Assembly (NCBI RefSeq): GCF_001544615.1
Contig: NZ_FCNV02000007.1
Coordinates: forward strand, 62,001-126,000
Direction: 5' to 3'
Length of the DNA: 64,000 nucleotides
Source of the DNA: Caballeronia concitans
Lineage (GTDB): Bacteria > Pseudomonadota > Gammaproteobacteria > Burkholderiales > Burkholderiaceae
The translations under genes were made by a program, and so were the position numbers. Below, in pieces: positions 26,157-34,477 of the stretch. The notes below the pieces were generated by a model. The model was not told the origin of the DNA. It made no database searches and saw nothing but the letters and a program-made list of their open reading frames with translations. Every line of letters starts with the position of its first letter. The first letter of the stretch is position 1.

Positions 26157-27578
26157 ATGAGTTATGTGCAGGCATCCATGAAGCAGGACACGACGCACGA
26201 CACGACACGAACGGAACGCGGCCCGCTTCGCCGTGCGATGGCGGCATCGGCGATAGGCAACGCGACCGAATGGTTCGACTACGGCATCTACAGCTACGGC
26301 CTGACGTATATCTCCGCCGCGCTCTTTCCCGGCAGCACCGCGCAAGCGACGCTCTTCGCGCTCGCCACCTTCGCGATCTCGTTTCTCGTGCGTCCGTTGG
26401 GCGGCCTCTTCTGGGGACCGCTCGGCGACCGTCTCGGCCGCAAGCATGTGCTCGCACTGACGATCATCATCATGTCGGTGGCGACGCTGCTCGTCGGCGT
26501 GTTGCCGTCGTATGCGAGCATCGGCATGTGGGCGCCGGTATCGCTCATTGCGTTGCGCATGATTCAGGGCTTCTCGACGGGCGGCGAATACGGTGGCGCG
26601 GCGACCTTCATGGCCGAATATGCGCCCGACCATCGGCGCGGCTTCTGCGGCAGCTTCCTCGAATTCGGCACGCTCGCGGGCTTTTCACTCGGCGCGTTCC
26701 TGATGCTCGGCTGTTCGGTCCTGCTCGGCAACGACGCGATGCACGCATGGGGCTGGCGTCTGCCGTTTCTCGTGGCCGCGCCGCTCGGTCTGATCGGCCT
26801 CTATCTGCGCTCGAAGATGGAAGACACGCCCGTGTTCCGCGAAGCCGCCGCCGCAGCGCAACGCGAAGAGCCGGCGGGCGTGCCGCTGCGCGAACTGTTC
26901 ACGCGCTTCTGGAAGCCGCTCGTTCTGCTGGGCGGACTCGTGGTGGCGCTCAATGTCGTGAATTACGTGCTGCTCGCCTACATGCCGACCTTCATGAAGA
27001 AGGAACTCGGCATGAGCGACAACCTCTCGCTTCTGCTGCCGCTCATCGGCATGTTGTCGATGATGGTGCTGCTGCCGTTCGCTGGCGCGCTGTCCGATCG
27101 CATCGGCCGCAAGAAGGTGTGGTGGCTGTCGCTCGCGGGCATCTTCGTGGCCGCCGTGCCGATGTTCTCGCTGATGTCGCATGGCATTGCGGGCGCGCTC
27201 ATCGGCCTCGCAGTGCTGGGCGTGCTCTACGTGCCGCAACTCGCGAGCATCTCCGCGATGTTCCCCGCCATGTTCCCGACGCAGGCGCGCTATGCGGGCA
27301 TGGCGATCGCGTACAACGTATCGACGTCGATCTTCGGCGGCACCGCGCCGATGGTCACGGACTGGCTGATCGGCCGCACGGGCAGCACGCTCGTCCCGGC
27401 GTATTACATGATGGCGGCGTGCGCGGTCGGCGCCTTCGCGCTGTTGTTCGTCACCGAGACGGCGGGATGTTCGCTGCGCGGCCGCGAGATTCCGGGCGAA
27501 GCGGAGAAGGCGAAGCGCGTGGATTCGACAGTCGATGCCGGCGATGCGTGGGTCGATGCCGATCGCTACCACGCCTGA
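26157..27578 (+). CDS. MFS transporter, metabolite:H+ symporter (MHS) family
   Basis: A 473-residue inner-membrane protein with 12 predicted helices. MHS hallmarks are MAASAIGNATEWFDYGIYSYG at helix 1, FLVRPLGGLFWGPLGDRLGRKHVL for motif A, and RMIQGFSTGGEYGGAATFMAEYAP. The MHS group includes ProP (proline/betaine), alpha-ketoglutarate, citrate and shikimate symporters; closeness to ProP is suggested by the N-terminal region but not decisive. The ATG at 26157 is used; an internal ATG at 26178 has about as good a ribosome site. A strong bidirectional terminator hairpin follows at 27602-27628. Confidence 0.88.
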   Translation: MSYVQASMKQDTTHDTTRTERGPLRRAMAASAIGNATEWFDYGIYSYGLTYISAALFPGSTAQATLFALATFAISFLVRPLGGLFWGPLGDRLGRKHVLALTIIIMSVATLLVGVLPSYASIGMWAPVSLIALRMIQGFSTGGEYGGAATFMAEYAPDHRRGFCGSFLEFGTLAGFSLGAFLMLGCSVLLGNDAMHAWGWRLPFLVAAPLGLIGLYLRSKMEDTPVFREAAAAAQREEPAGVPLRELFTRFWKPLVLLGGLVVALNVVNYVLLAYMPTFMKKELGMSDNLSLLLPLIGMLSMMVLLPFAGALSDRIGRKKVWWLSLAGIFVAAVPMFSLMSHGIAGALIGLAVLGVLYVPQLASISAMFPAMFPTQARYAGMAIAYNVSTSIFGGTAPMVTDWLIGRTGSTLVPAYYMMAACAVGAFALLFVTETAGCSLRGREIPGEAEKAKRVDSTVDAGDAWVDADRYHA

Positions 27579-27601
27579 ACGCAATCACGCCTCGAACAGC
27601 G

Positions 27602-27633
27602 AATGGCCCGGCAGAACGCCGGGCCATTTTCGT
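27602..27633. terminator. Bidirectional Rho-independent terminator
   Basis: A perfect 11-base stem, AATGGCCCGGC (27602-27612) pairing with GCCGGGCCATT (27618-27628), loop AGAAC, followed on the plus strand by T-rich sequence. It lies between the convergent MHS transporter gene and the last gene of the minus-strand ABC transporter operon, so it can serve both. Confidence 0.88.
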
Positions 27634-27649
27634 TTTCATTGAAGCATGG

Positions 27650-28606
27650 TCAATGCGCGACCTTCGCGGGCGCCGCGCTTCGCTTCAGCACGCGCGCCTG
27701 CAACACGATCACGAGCAGCAGGAACAAGCCGCGAGTCACCGACTGCCAATACGCCGACAGGCTGATATACCCGAGCCCGTTCTCGAAGTTCAGCAGGTTG
27801 AACACGAGGCCGAGCAGCGCGACGCCCGCGATGGTCATCGCGATGGAACCTTCGCCGCCCGTCAGACGCGTGCCGCCGAGCACGACTGCCGAGATCGCGA
27901 ACAGCTCCCAGCCGACGCCTTCGTTCGGCTGTCCCGCGCCGAATTGCGCCGCGAGGATCGCGCCGGCGATGCCCGCCAGCAGTCCGCTCACCGCATACAC
28001 CGCGACGAGCGTGCGGTCCACGTTCAGCCCCATCAGCCGCGATGCTTCCTCGCTGCCGCCGATGGCGAGCGCATGCCGCCCGAAGCGCGAGCTGCGCAAC
28101 GCGATCCACCCCGCGACCGCCGCCACGAGCGACACGATGCCCGGTATCGGCAAGCCGAGGAAATCGCCCTGGCCGAACGCGGCGAAGTTCGTGTCGTAGG
28201 AAATCGCGACGGCATCGTTATGGCCGAGCAGGAGCGCGAGACCATGCGCGCCGAGACTCGTCGCGAGCGTGACGATGAACGGAAGAATGCGCATGTGCGT
28301 GATGACCATGCCGTTCAGCACGCCGACAGCCAGCCCCGCGCACGATCCCGCGAGCACGCCCGCCACCGCGCCGTGCGAACTCGCCAGCGCCGATACGACG
28401 CTCGCCAGCGCCGCCACCGCGCCCACCGACAGATCGATGCCGCCCGTGATGATGACGAACGCCATGCCGATGGAGATCAGTGCGAACATCGAGTTGTATC
28501 GCCAGAAGGAGGTGACGTTGTATGCCGACGCGAAGTGCTCGTAGCGCACCACGCCCAGCACGAGCAACGCCGCGAGCGCGATCAGAATGGGAAGGTTCTT
28601 CTTCAT
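27650..28606 (-). CDS. yjfF: Sugar ABC transporter permease, YjfF type
   Basis: A 318-residue inner-membrane permease of the ribose/galactose (BPD_transp_2) class. Typical stretches are FVIITGGIDLSVGAVAALASV, SLGAHGLALLLGHN, GGSEEASRLMGLNVDRTLVAVYAVSG and ISAVVLGGTRLTGGEGS. The galactofuranose importer of E. coli is built of YtfQ, YtfR, YtfT and YjfF, and this gene occupies the YjfF place, last in the same order here. It starts one base after the stop of the YtfT-like gene. Substrate identity with galactofuranose is inferred from the set of four and is not proved. Confidence 0.87.
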   Translation of the reverse strand: MKKNLPILIALAALLVLGVVRYEHFASAYNVTSFWRYNSMFALISIGMAFVIITGGIDLSVGAVAALASVVSALASSHGAVAGVLAGSCAGLAVGVLNGMVITHMRILPFIVTLATSLGAHGLALLLGHNDAVAISYDTNFAAFGQGDFLGLPIPGIVSLVAAVAGWIALRSSRFGRHALAIGGSEEASRLMGLNVDRTLVAVYAVSGLLAGIAGAILAAQFGAGQPNEGVGWELFAISAVVLGGTRLTGGEGSIAMTIAGVALLGLVFNLLNFENGLGYISLSAYWQSVTRGLFLLLVIVLQARVLKRSAAPAKVAH

Positions 28607-28607
28607 G

Positions 28608-29603
28608 TCATGAGCCCCGGCGACGTTGCACGTACACGGCAGCGATGATGATCGCGGCCTTGAGCACGAGCGCGGCGGCATCCGGAATGCCGTGCGCGAG
28701 CAGCGTGTAGCGCAATAGCTGGATGATGAGCGCGCCGATCAGCGTGCCCGTGATATACGCCTTGCCGCCCGTCAACGCGGTGCCGCCGACGGCGACCGCC
28801 GCGATCGCATCGAGTTCGACGCCGAGGCCGACCACGTTCGCATCCGACGACGAATTCACCGATATCGATATCAAACCCGCAAGACCCGCGAGCGCCGCGC
28901 ACAGCGTGTACGCGATCATCTTCACGCGCGCGGTCGGAATGCCGCACAGATACGCGGCGTCCTCGTTGCCGCCGGTGACGAGCAGGTACTTGCCGAAGAG
29001 CGTCTTGCGCACGATCCACGTGAAGATCGCGACGAGCGCGAGCATCAGCAGGATTTGAAACGGCACGCCCGCGACCTTGCCGAGCGCGATCCACTGGAAC
29101 GCGGGATTGTTGAACGCCTGCAGGCTGCCGTCGGTGACGACCTGCGCGATGCCGCGTCCCGCGATGAACAGCACGAGCGTCGCGACGATAGGCTGCACAT
29201 GAAGCCTCGTCACCAGCAGCCCGTTGAACACGCCGCACGCCGCTGCGGCGAGCACGGGCAGCGTGAACGCGAGCAGCAAGCCCAACGGGCCGTCGATGTT
29301 CATGAAGAGCATCGGCGCGAGCGCGCCTGCAATCGCCATCGATGCGCCCACGGACAAGTCGATGCCACCCGTCGCCACGACGAGCGTCATGCCGATGCCG
29401 ACGATCACGATCGTCACCACTTGCGTGAGATTCACGTTGAACGTCTGCAGCGACAGAAAGTGGTCCGTGAAGATGAGATTGAAGACGATCATCGCGACGA
29501 GCACGGCGATCTCGCGCTGTATCGCGATGCCGCGCTTCTTCTTCGCGGGCGCGGCCTGTGCATCGGCGGCGAGCGGCGCGGCGGGTTGCGTCTTGTCGAT
29601 CAT
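28608..29603 (-). CDS. ytfT: Sugar ABC transporter permease, YtfT type
   Basis: A 331-residue permease of the same class as the next gene. It has a 30-residue polar N-terminus, then VGIGMTLVVATGGIDLSVGASMAIAGAL, IVATLVLFIAGRGIAQVVTDG, GGNEDAAYLCGIPTARVKM and LDAIAAVAVGGTALTGGKAYITGTLIGA. With the YjfF-like protein it would form the heterodimeric membrane channel. Its start overlaps the stop of the ATPase gene by four bases (ATGA), the usual sign of translational coupling. The two permeases are clearly homologous but distinct, as in E. coli. Confidence 0.88.
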   Translation of the reverse strand: MIDKTQPAAPLAADAQAAPAKKKRGIAIQREIAVLVAMIVFNLIFTDHFLSLQTFNVNLTQVVTIVIVGIGMTLVVATGGIDLSVGASMAIAGALAPMLFMNIDGPLGLLLAFTLPVLAAAACGVFNGLLVTRLHVQPIVATLVLFIAGRGIAQVVTDGSLQAFNNPAFQWIALGKVAGVPFQILLMLALVAIFTWIVRKTLFGKYLLVTGGNEDAAYLCGIPTARVKMIAYTLCAALAGLAGLISISVNSSSDANVVGLGVELDAIAAVAVGGTALTGGKAYITGTLIGALIIQLLRYTLLAHGIPDAAALVLKAAIIIAAVYVQRRRGS

Positions 29604-31162
29604 GTTTCGTTTCCTTGCGCGGCGCTTGCTTGCGCCAGCGTCGATTCCTCGCCCGAGCCATACGCGATGGCATCCATGATCGACGCTTCGTTCATCTGCG
29701 CGCCGTCCAGTTGCGCGACCGTTTCGCCGTCGCGGATGACGACCGCGCGATCGGCGACGGCGGTCAGTTCCTCGAGTTCGGATGCCGATAACAACACGGC
29801 CATGCCCGCATCGCGCAACTCGCGCACGATGTTCGCGACATCGGCTTTCGCGCCGACATCGATGCCGCGCGTGGGTTCATCGAGCAAGAGAAGCCGCGGA
29901 TTCGTCGCGAGCCAGCGCGCGAGCAGCACCTTCTGCTGATTGCCGCCCGACAGCTCGCGCACCGGCTGATCCGGCGAACGCAGCTTGATGCCGAGCGACG
30001 CGATGAAGCGATCGACGATCTCGCGCTGCTTCGCCACATCGACGATGCCGCGTTTCGTCAACGCAGGCAGGCACACGAGCGTGAGGTTGTCGCGCACGGA
30101 AAGCTCCGGCACGATGCCTTCCGCCTTGCGGTCTTCCGTGAGATACGCGATGCCGCGCGCGATCGCATCTTTCGGCGACTTGAACGCGACGCTATCGCCG
30201 CCGACGGCGAGCGTTCCGTGCGACGGACGGTCCGCGCCGAACAGAAGACGCATGGTCTCCGTGCGGCCCGAGCCGAGCAAACCCGCGAGGCCGACGGCTT
30301 CGCCCGCGTGGACATCGAGCGAGACGTTCGCCACCTTCGCGCCCGCCGCGAGCGATTGCGCGCTCAGCGCCACCGCGCCGCGCTTCGCGAGATTCGCTTC
30401 CTTGACCGCGCTGTCTTCGTGAACGACGGCGGCGAGCGTGCGGCCGAGCATCGTCGTGACGAGCTTGAGCTTGTCCATCTCCTGCATCGTGCTTTCCGCG
30501 ACGGTCTGTCCGTCGCGCATCACGGTCACGCGGTCGCATAGCGCATAGAGTTCGTCGAGCCGATGCGACACGAAGATGACCGCGCGGCCATCGTCACGCA
30601 AGCGGCGCACGACGGTGAAGAGCAGCTCCACTTCGCGTTCGTCGAGCGAGGACGTCGATTCGTCCATGATGACCATCTTCGCCTCCGACGATACGGCGCG
30701 CGCGAGCGCCACCATCTGCTGAATCGCGGTGGAATAATCGCGCACGGGCTTCTTCACATCGATTCGTAATCCGAACGATTCGAGCAGTTCGCTCGCGCGA
30801 CGCTGCACTGTCTTCCAGTCGATGAGGCCGAACCGGCGAGGCTCGCGCCCGAGGAAGATGTTCTCCGCGACCGAGCGGAACGGCACGAGATTGATCTCCT
30901 GATAGATCGTGCTGATGCCGGCCTCGCGCGCTTCCTTCGGCGTGCGGAAATCGACTTCGCGTCCGTCGAAGCGAATCGTGCCGCCGCTCTTGCGATACGC
31001 GCCCGTGAGAATCTTGATGAGTGTCGACTTGCCCGCGCCGTTCTGGCCGATGAGCGCATGCACTTCGCCCGCCGCCACGGTCAGACGCGCGCGCTTCAAC
31101 GCCGCGACGCCGCCGAACGCGATGTCGATGTCCTGCATGTCGAGTAGGGGAGTCTGGGCCAT
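29600..31162 (-). CDS. ytfR: Sugar ABC transporter ATPase, double nucleotide-binding domain, YtfR type
   Basis: A 520-residue protein with two fused ABC ATPase domains. The first has Walker A GQNGAGKST (residues 39-47), a degenerate signature (YSTAIQQMVALARA) and Walker B MVIMDESTSSLD. The second has a degenerate Walker A (GLLGSGRTET), a good signature LSGGNQQKVLLARW and LLLDEPTRGIDVGAK. This alternation is normal for the RbsA/MglA/YtfR class. It energises import by the two permeases. The ATG at 31162 follows the binding-protein gene by 77 bases; a long upstream in-frame extension is non-coding. Confidence 0.92.
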   Translation of the reverse strand: MAQTPLLDMQDIDIAFGGVAALKRARLTVAAGEVHALIGQNGAGKSTLIKILTGAYRKSGGTIRFDGREVDFRTPKEAREAGISTIYQEINLVPFRSVAENIFLGREPRRFGLIDWKTVQRRASELLESFGLRIDVKKPVRDYSTAIQQMVALARAVSSEAKMVIMDESTSSLDEREVELLFTVVRRLRDDGRAVIFVSHRLDELYALCDRVTVMRDGQTVAESTMQEMDKLKLVTTMLGRTLAAVVHEDSAVKEANLAKRGAVALSAQSLAAGAKVANVSLDVHAGEAVGLAGLLGSGRTETMRLLFGADRPSHGTLAVGGDSVAFKSPKDAIARGIAYLTEDRKAEGIVPELSVRDNLTLVCLPALTKRGIVDVAKQREIVDRFIASLGIKLRSPDQPVRELSGGNQQKVLLARWLATNPRLLLLDEPTRGIDVGAKADVANIVRELRDAGMAVLLSASELEELTAVADRAVVIRDGETVAQLDGAQMNEASIMDAIAYGSGEESTLAQASAAQGNET

Positions 31163-31239
31163 GCGGCTTGTCCATCGGAATGAAAAAGCGAGCGCCGGCG
31201 AACGGCGCCCGCAAGACACACACCTTCGCTTCTGGCGAT

Positions 31240-32256
31240 TCAATACCCGTACTGCATGCTCTGATCGACGTTGCTCTTGTCGTAGAAGCGGTCGGAGACT
31301 TTCACCCACGGCGGGATGGTCTCGCCCTTCGCGTACTTCTGCGCGACATCGCACGCGAGCGGTCCGAAGAACGGACTCGACTGCACGCTCGCGCCGAGTT
31401 CGCCCGCCTTGATCGCTTCGAGGCCGCCCTTCGTGCCGTCGATGGTGACGATCTGGATGTCCTTGCCCGGCTGCTTGCCCGCCGCCTTGATCGCGGCGAT
31501 CGCGCCGAGCGCCATTTCGTCGTTGTGCGCGTAGACGGCGGTCACGTCCGGATGCGCCTGCAACAGCGTTTCCATGACCTGACGGCCCTTGTCGCGCGCG
31601 AAGTCGCCGCTTTGCGACGCGACGATCTTCATGCCGGGATTCTTCGCGATGACTTCATCGAAGCCCTTCTTGCGATCGTTCGCAGCGGACGCGCCCGTCG
31701 AGCCTTCGAGTTCGATGATCGTCGCCTTGCCGTTGGTCGCCTTCACGAGCCAGTCGGCGGCGCGGTGTCCCTGGTCGATGAAGTCGGAGCCGATGAACGT
31801 GATGTAGTCGCGGCCCGCCTTCGCCATCGACTGATCGATGTTGCGGTCGACGAGAATCACCGGAATGCCCGCCTTCTTTGCCTGCATGACGACCGGCGCG
31901 AGCGGCTTCTCTTCGCGCGGCGGGAACACGAGCAAGTCCACGCGCTGCGCGATCATGCTCTGGATGTCGGACACCTGTTTCGCGGCGGAACTGTTGGCGT
32001 CGGTCATGACCATCTGCCAGCCGCACTTCGCGGCGATGTCCTTGAAGCTCTTGGTCTCCGCGAGCCGCCACGGGTTGTTGCTCTCGGTCTGCGCGAAGCC
32101 GACCTTGAGCGGCTTCTTGTTGGGGATCTTGGGCAGCGCGTCGTCGGCGGCGTGCGCGGCGGAGAAGCCTGCGGAAAGCGTCAGCGTGGCGACCGCCGCG
32201 AGCGCGGCGGAAAGCGGGCGCAGGCCCGAGCGCGAATGGTTCTTGAGCGACAGCAT
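31240..32256 (-). CDS. ytfQ: Periplasmic sugar-binding protein, YtfQ type
   Basis: A 338-residue ribose-type binding protein (Peripla_BP_4). A signal peptide covers about residues 1-36 (cleavage after AHA). The mature protein has VGFAQTESNNPWRLAETKSFKD, MIAQRVDLLVFPPREEKPLAPV, ILVDRNID, AVYAHNDEMALGAIAAIKAAG and IVTIDGTKGGLEAIKAGEL. In E. coli YtfQ binds galactofuranose and related furanose sugars; the TESNNPWR start and the overall gene set match. TCGGAGGAAGAC precedes the ATG. First gene of the operon, 124 bases downstream of the LacI-type regulator, with an operator-like site at 32384-32400. Confidence 0.9.
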   Translation of the reverse strand: MLSLKNHSRSGLRPLSAALAAVATLTLSAGFSAAHAADDALPKIPNKKPLKVGFAQTESNNPWRLAETKSFKDIAAKCGWQMVMTDANSSAAKQVSDIQSMIAQRVDLLVFPPREEKPLAPVVMQAKKAGIPVILVDRNIDQSMAKAGRDYITFIGSDFIDQGHRAADWLVKATNGKATIIELEGSTGASAANDRKKGFDEVIAKNPGMKIVASQSGDFARDKGRQVMETLLQAHPDVTAVYAHNDEMALGAIAAIKAAGKQPGKDIQIVTIDGTKGGLEAIKAGELGASVQSSPFFGPLACDVAQKYAKGETIPPWVKVSDRFYDKSNVDQSMQYGY

Positions 32257-32380
32257 GTCTTCCTCCGATAAGGATGATTCTCTTGTGGTGATGCCGATGC
32301 TTGTTGTTGCCCGGTCGATCTGCTGCGAGAGTGGCTGCTGTTGCTGCGTTTTATCGATGGACGGCACTTTCTATCGACCG

Positions 32381-33484
32381 TCAATCGCTAATATTATTAA
32401 TGGCGAGTTGCCTGACTTCATTGACGACTCTGACCGATCCGCGTTCGATCAGCGGACCGTCGAGCTTCACCGTGCGATGCCGCACCGGCGCGCCGGCCGC
32501 GCGATTGTGTTCCTCCTGCAAGAGCGTTTCGACCGCCCAGCGGCCCAGGTCGTAGTTAGGAAGCACGACGGTGGACAGCGGCGGATGCGTGTGCCGCGCG
32601 ATTTCCTGATCGTCATAGCCGACGACGGATACATCGTCGGGAACGCGCAGGCCGAGTTGCTTCAGCGCTTCGATTGCGCCGAGCGCCATCAGGTCGTTCG
32701 CGCAGAAAATCGCGGTCGGCGGATTCGCTTCACGCATCAGCGAAAGCGTTTGCTCGAAGCCCGTGCCCGAACTCCAGTCGCCTTCGCGCACCAGTTCCGG
32801 CGCGAACGGCAAGTCGGCCGTGGCGAGCGCGGTGCGATATCCCTTCAGGCGCTCGCGCGCCGCGTCCTGCCACGGTTCGCCGTTGATATAACCGATCCGC
32901 CGATGCCCCGCCGCCAGCAGATAGTCGGTTGCCGTGTGGCCGCCCGCGACTTCCGCCGGCACCACCGACGACACGTTCGCCTCGCCCGAATAGCAATTGA
33001 GCAGCACGGTCGGCACCTTCGCGAGCGCGGCGGGCAGCGTGACGCGGCGCGTGTAGACCGTCGCGTAGATCACGCCGCAGACGTCGCGATTGCGAAGCGT
33101 CGCATCCAGCACGCGCGCTTCGATCTTCGCGTTGCCGTGCGTCGAATACACGGCGAGCATGCGTCCGTGCGCGAACGCGGTTTCGCGCGCGCCGTCGATG
33201 CTGACCACCGGATGCGGGCTCGTCGAGATTTCGTCGGCGAGATAGACGATGAGATTGCGCTCGTTTTGCGTATGGAGCGCATCGAGCGGATCGAGACTCG
33301 CGGACTCGCGCGGCGTCATGCGATAGCCGAGTTCCTGCGCGGCCTTGAGCACCTTGTCGCGTGTGGCGTCCGAGAACTTCGCGCCGCTGGCGTTGTTCAG
33401 CACGAGCGATACCGTCGATTGCGAGACTCCGGTGAGCTTCGCGATGTCGGTCATCGTCGGGCGGCGTGGCGTGGATTTCTTCAT
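32381..33484 (-). CDS. LacI-family transcriptional regulator
   Basis: A 367-residue DNA-binding repressor. The helix-turn-helix is at the N-terminus (TMTDIAKLTGVSQSTVSLVLNNA), followed by the hinge region and a periplasmic-binding-protein-like ligand domain (about residues 78-345) with GYINGEPWQDAARERLKGY, AIFCANDLMALGAIEALKQLG and DDVSVVGYDDQEIARHTHPPLSTV. Placed upstream of and in line with the furanose-type transporter operon, and divergent from the PhyH/epimerase pair, it probably represses both in the absence of the sugar. Three similar AT-rich sites flank it. The ATG at 33484 is the natural start for this family. Confidence 0.92.
   Translation of the reverse strand: MKKSTPRRPTMTDIAKLTGVSQSTVSLVLNNASGAKFSDATRDKVLKAAQELGYRMTPRESASLDPLDALHTQNERNLIVYLADEISTSPHPVVSIDGARETAFAHGRMLAVYSTHGNAKIEARVLDATLRNRDVCGVIYATVYTRRVTLPAALAKVPTVLLNCYSGEANVSSVVPAEVAGGHTATDYLLAAGHRRIGYINGEPWQDAARERLKGYRTALATADLPFAPELVREGDWSSGTGFEQTLSLMREANPPTAIFCANDLMALGAIEALKQLGLRVPDDVSVVGYDDQEIARHTHPPLSTVVLPNYDLGRWAVETLLQEEHNRAAGAPVRHRTVKLDGPLIERGSVRVVNEVRQLAINNISD
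32384..32400. promoter_or_regulatory. Operator-like site upstream of the ABC operon, inside the lacI-type gene's 3' end
   Basis: The stretch ATCGCTAATATTATTAA is conspicuously AT-rich and overlaps the last codons of the regulator gene. Its first 13 bases (ATCGCTAATATTA) recur exactly, inverted, at 33524-33536 in the regulator's own upstream region. It lies about 130 bases before the ytfQ-type start, where a LacI-family repressor controlling the operon could act. Confidence 0.5.
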
Positions 33485-33522
33485 TGCGCGAAGGCAGGGT
33501 CATGAGCGAATGAAACTTACCA

Positions 33523-33536
33523 CTAATATTAGCGAT
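33523..33536. promoter_or_regulatory. Operator-like palindrome in the lacI/PhyH divergent gap
   Basis: CTAATATTAG (33523-33532) is a perfect 10-base palindrome, and TAATATTAGCGAT (33524-33536) is the exact inverse complement of 13 bases of the site at 32384-32396. It lies about 40 bases upstream of the regulator's ATG, consistent with autoregulation. Confidence 0.55.
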
Positions 33537-33593
33537 GAACAACGCGGGCGAGCACTAGCCAAATGGTGAATCTGCATCGGGTTTTCCCGTGTT

Positions 33594-33608
33594 ATTACTA
33601 ATAATATT
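33594..33608. promoter_or_regulatory. Second operator-like site in the lacI/PhyH divergent gap
   Basis: ATTACTAATAATATT is AT-rich like the other two sites and shares the CTAATA core; read on the other strand it gives AATATTATTAG, which matches AATATTATTAA at 32390-32400 in ten of eleven bases. It lies about 70 bases upstream of the PhyH gene start. Confidence 0.45.
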
Positions 33609-33676
33609 GACGGCCTGCTGACGGCCATGCGATTCTGCTTTCGATCCAGTGACGACCGAAGAACACGGAGGAGACG

Positions 33677-34477
33677 ATGGGCCGCTACGACGAAAGCACG
33701 AGAGACGCGCTCGCTCGAGCGTTCGAGAAGGATGGGTTCGTGTTGCTGCGCGATCACTTCGACCGCGCGAAGCTCGAAGCCTGGCGCGATGCATTCGCGC
33801 CGCTGTTCAAGCCGCATGTCGATGCGGCGCGCGAGGCATCGGCGAACGGCAATCGCGGACCGGGCCGCTATTACGTGACCTTGCCGTTCGAAGGCGAGTT
33901 CGCGGACCCGGCAATCATTTGCGACGAAGACATCGTCGGCATTGTCGAGCGCGTGGCCGGACCCGATCCGGTGATGTGCCAACTCGCCACCGACACCCCC
34001 GTGCGCGGCTCGGACTTCCAGGACTGGCATCGCGATACGCCGCCGCTCTTCGACGACGCGCCCGAAACGCCGTCGTTCCAGCTTGCGGTGAACTTTCCGC
34101 TCGTCGATGTGAACGACAGCAACGGCCCGCTCGAAACCACGCGCGGCACGCATCGCATGTCGCGCGAAGAAGCGCTCGCCGGTCTCGCCGATGGCCGCTT
34201 TCCGCCGGAGCGCGTGCCGATGCGCGTCGGCGACGTGATGATCCGCGACGTGCGCGGGCTGCATCGCGGCACGCCGAATCTCACCGACGAACCGCGTCCG
34301 ATGGTCGTGATCGGCTATAGCCGCGCGTGGTATTTCCGGCCCGAAGTGCATATCGACGTGCCGCGCGCCGTGCTCGCCGACCTGCCGCCGCACGCGCGAC
34401 GTCTCCTGCGCTACAGCCCGGTGGTCGAGCGCACCGCGCGGACCTTCGACGAAAGCTACCGGCAGTTCGCATATTGA
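33677..34477 (+). CDS. Phytanoyl-CoA dioxygenase (PhyH) family protein
   Basis: A 266-residue Fe(II)/2-oxoglutarate-type oxygenase with a cupin-like core. The iron triad appears as His118 and Asp120 in FQDWHRDTPP and His196 in VRGLHRGTPN; the downstream arginine for 2-oxoglutarate is likely Arg207 in DEPRPMV. Family members hydroxylate small molecules, including sugar or amino-acid derived ones, and the substrate is unknown. A GGAGGAGACG site precedes the ATG. It is translationally coupled to the aldose epimerase gene (TTGA overlap) and divergent from the LacI-type regulator, so it is probably part of the same carbohydrate programme. Confidence 0.87.
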   Translation: MGRYDESTRDALARAFEKDGFVLLRDHFDRAKLEAWRDAFAPLFKPHVDAAREASANGNRGPGRYYVTLPFEGEFADPAIICDEDIVGIVERVAGPDPVMCQLATDTPVRGSDFQDWHRDTPPLFDDAPETPSFQLAVNFPLVDVNDSNGPLETTRGTHRMSREEALAGLADGRFPPERVPMRVGDVMIRDVRGLHRGTPNLTDEPRPMVVIGYSRAWYFRPEVHIDVPRAVLADLPPHARRLLRYSPVVERTARTFDESYRQFAY

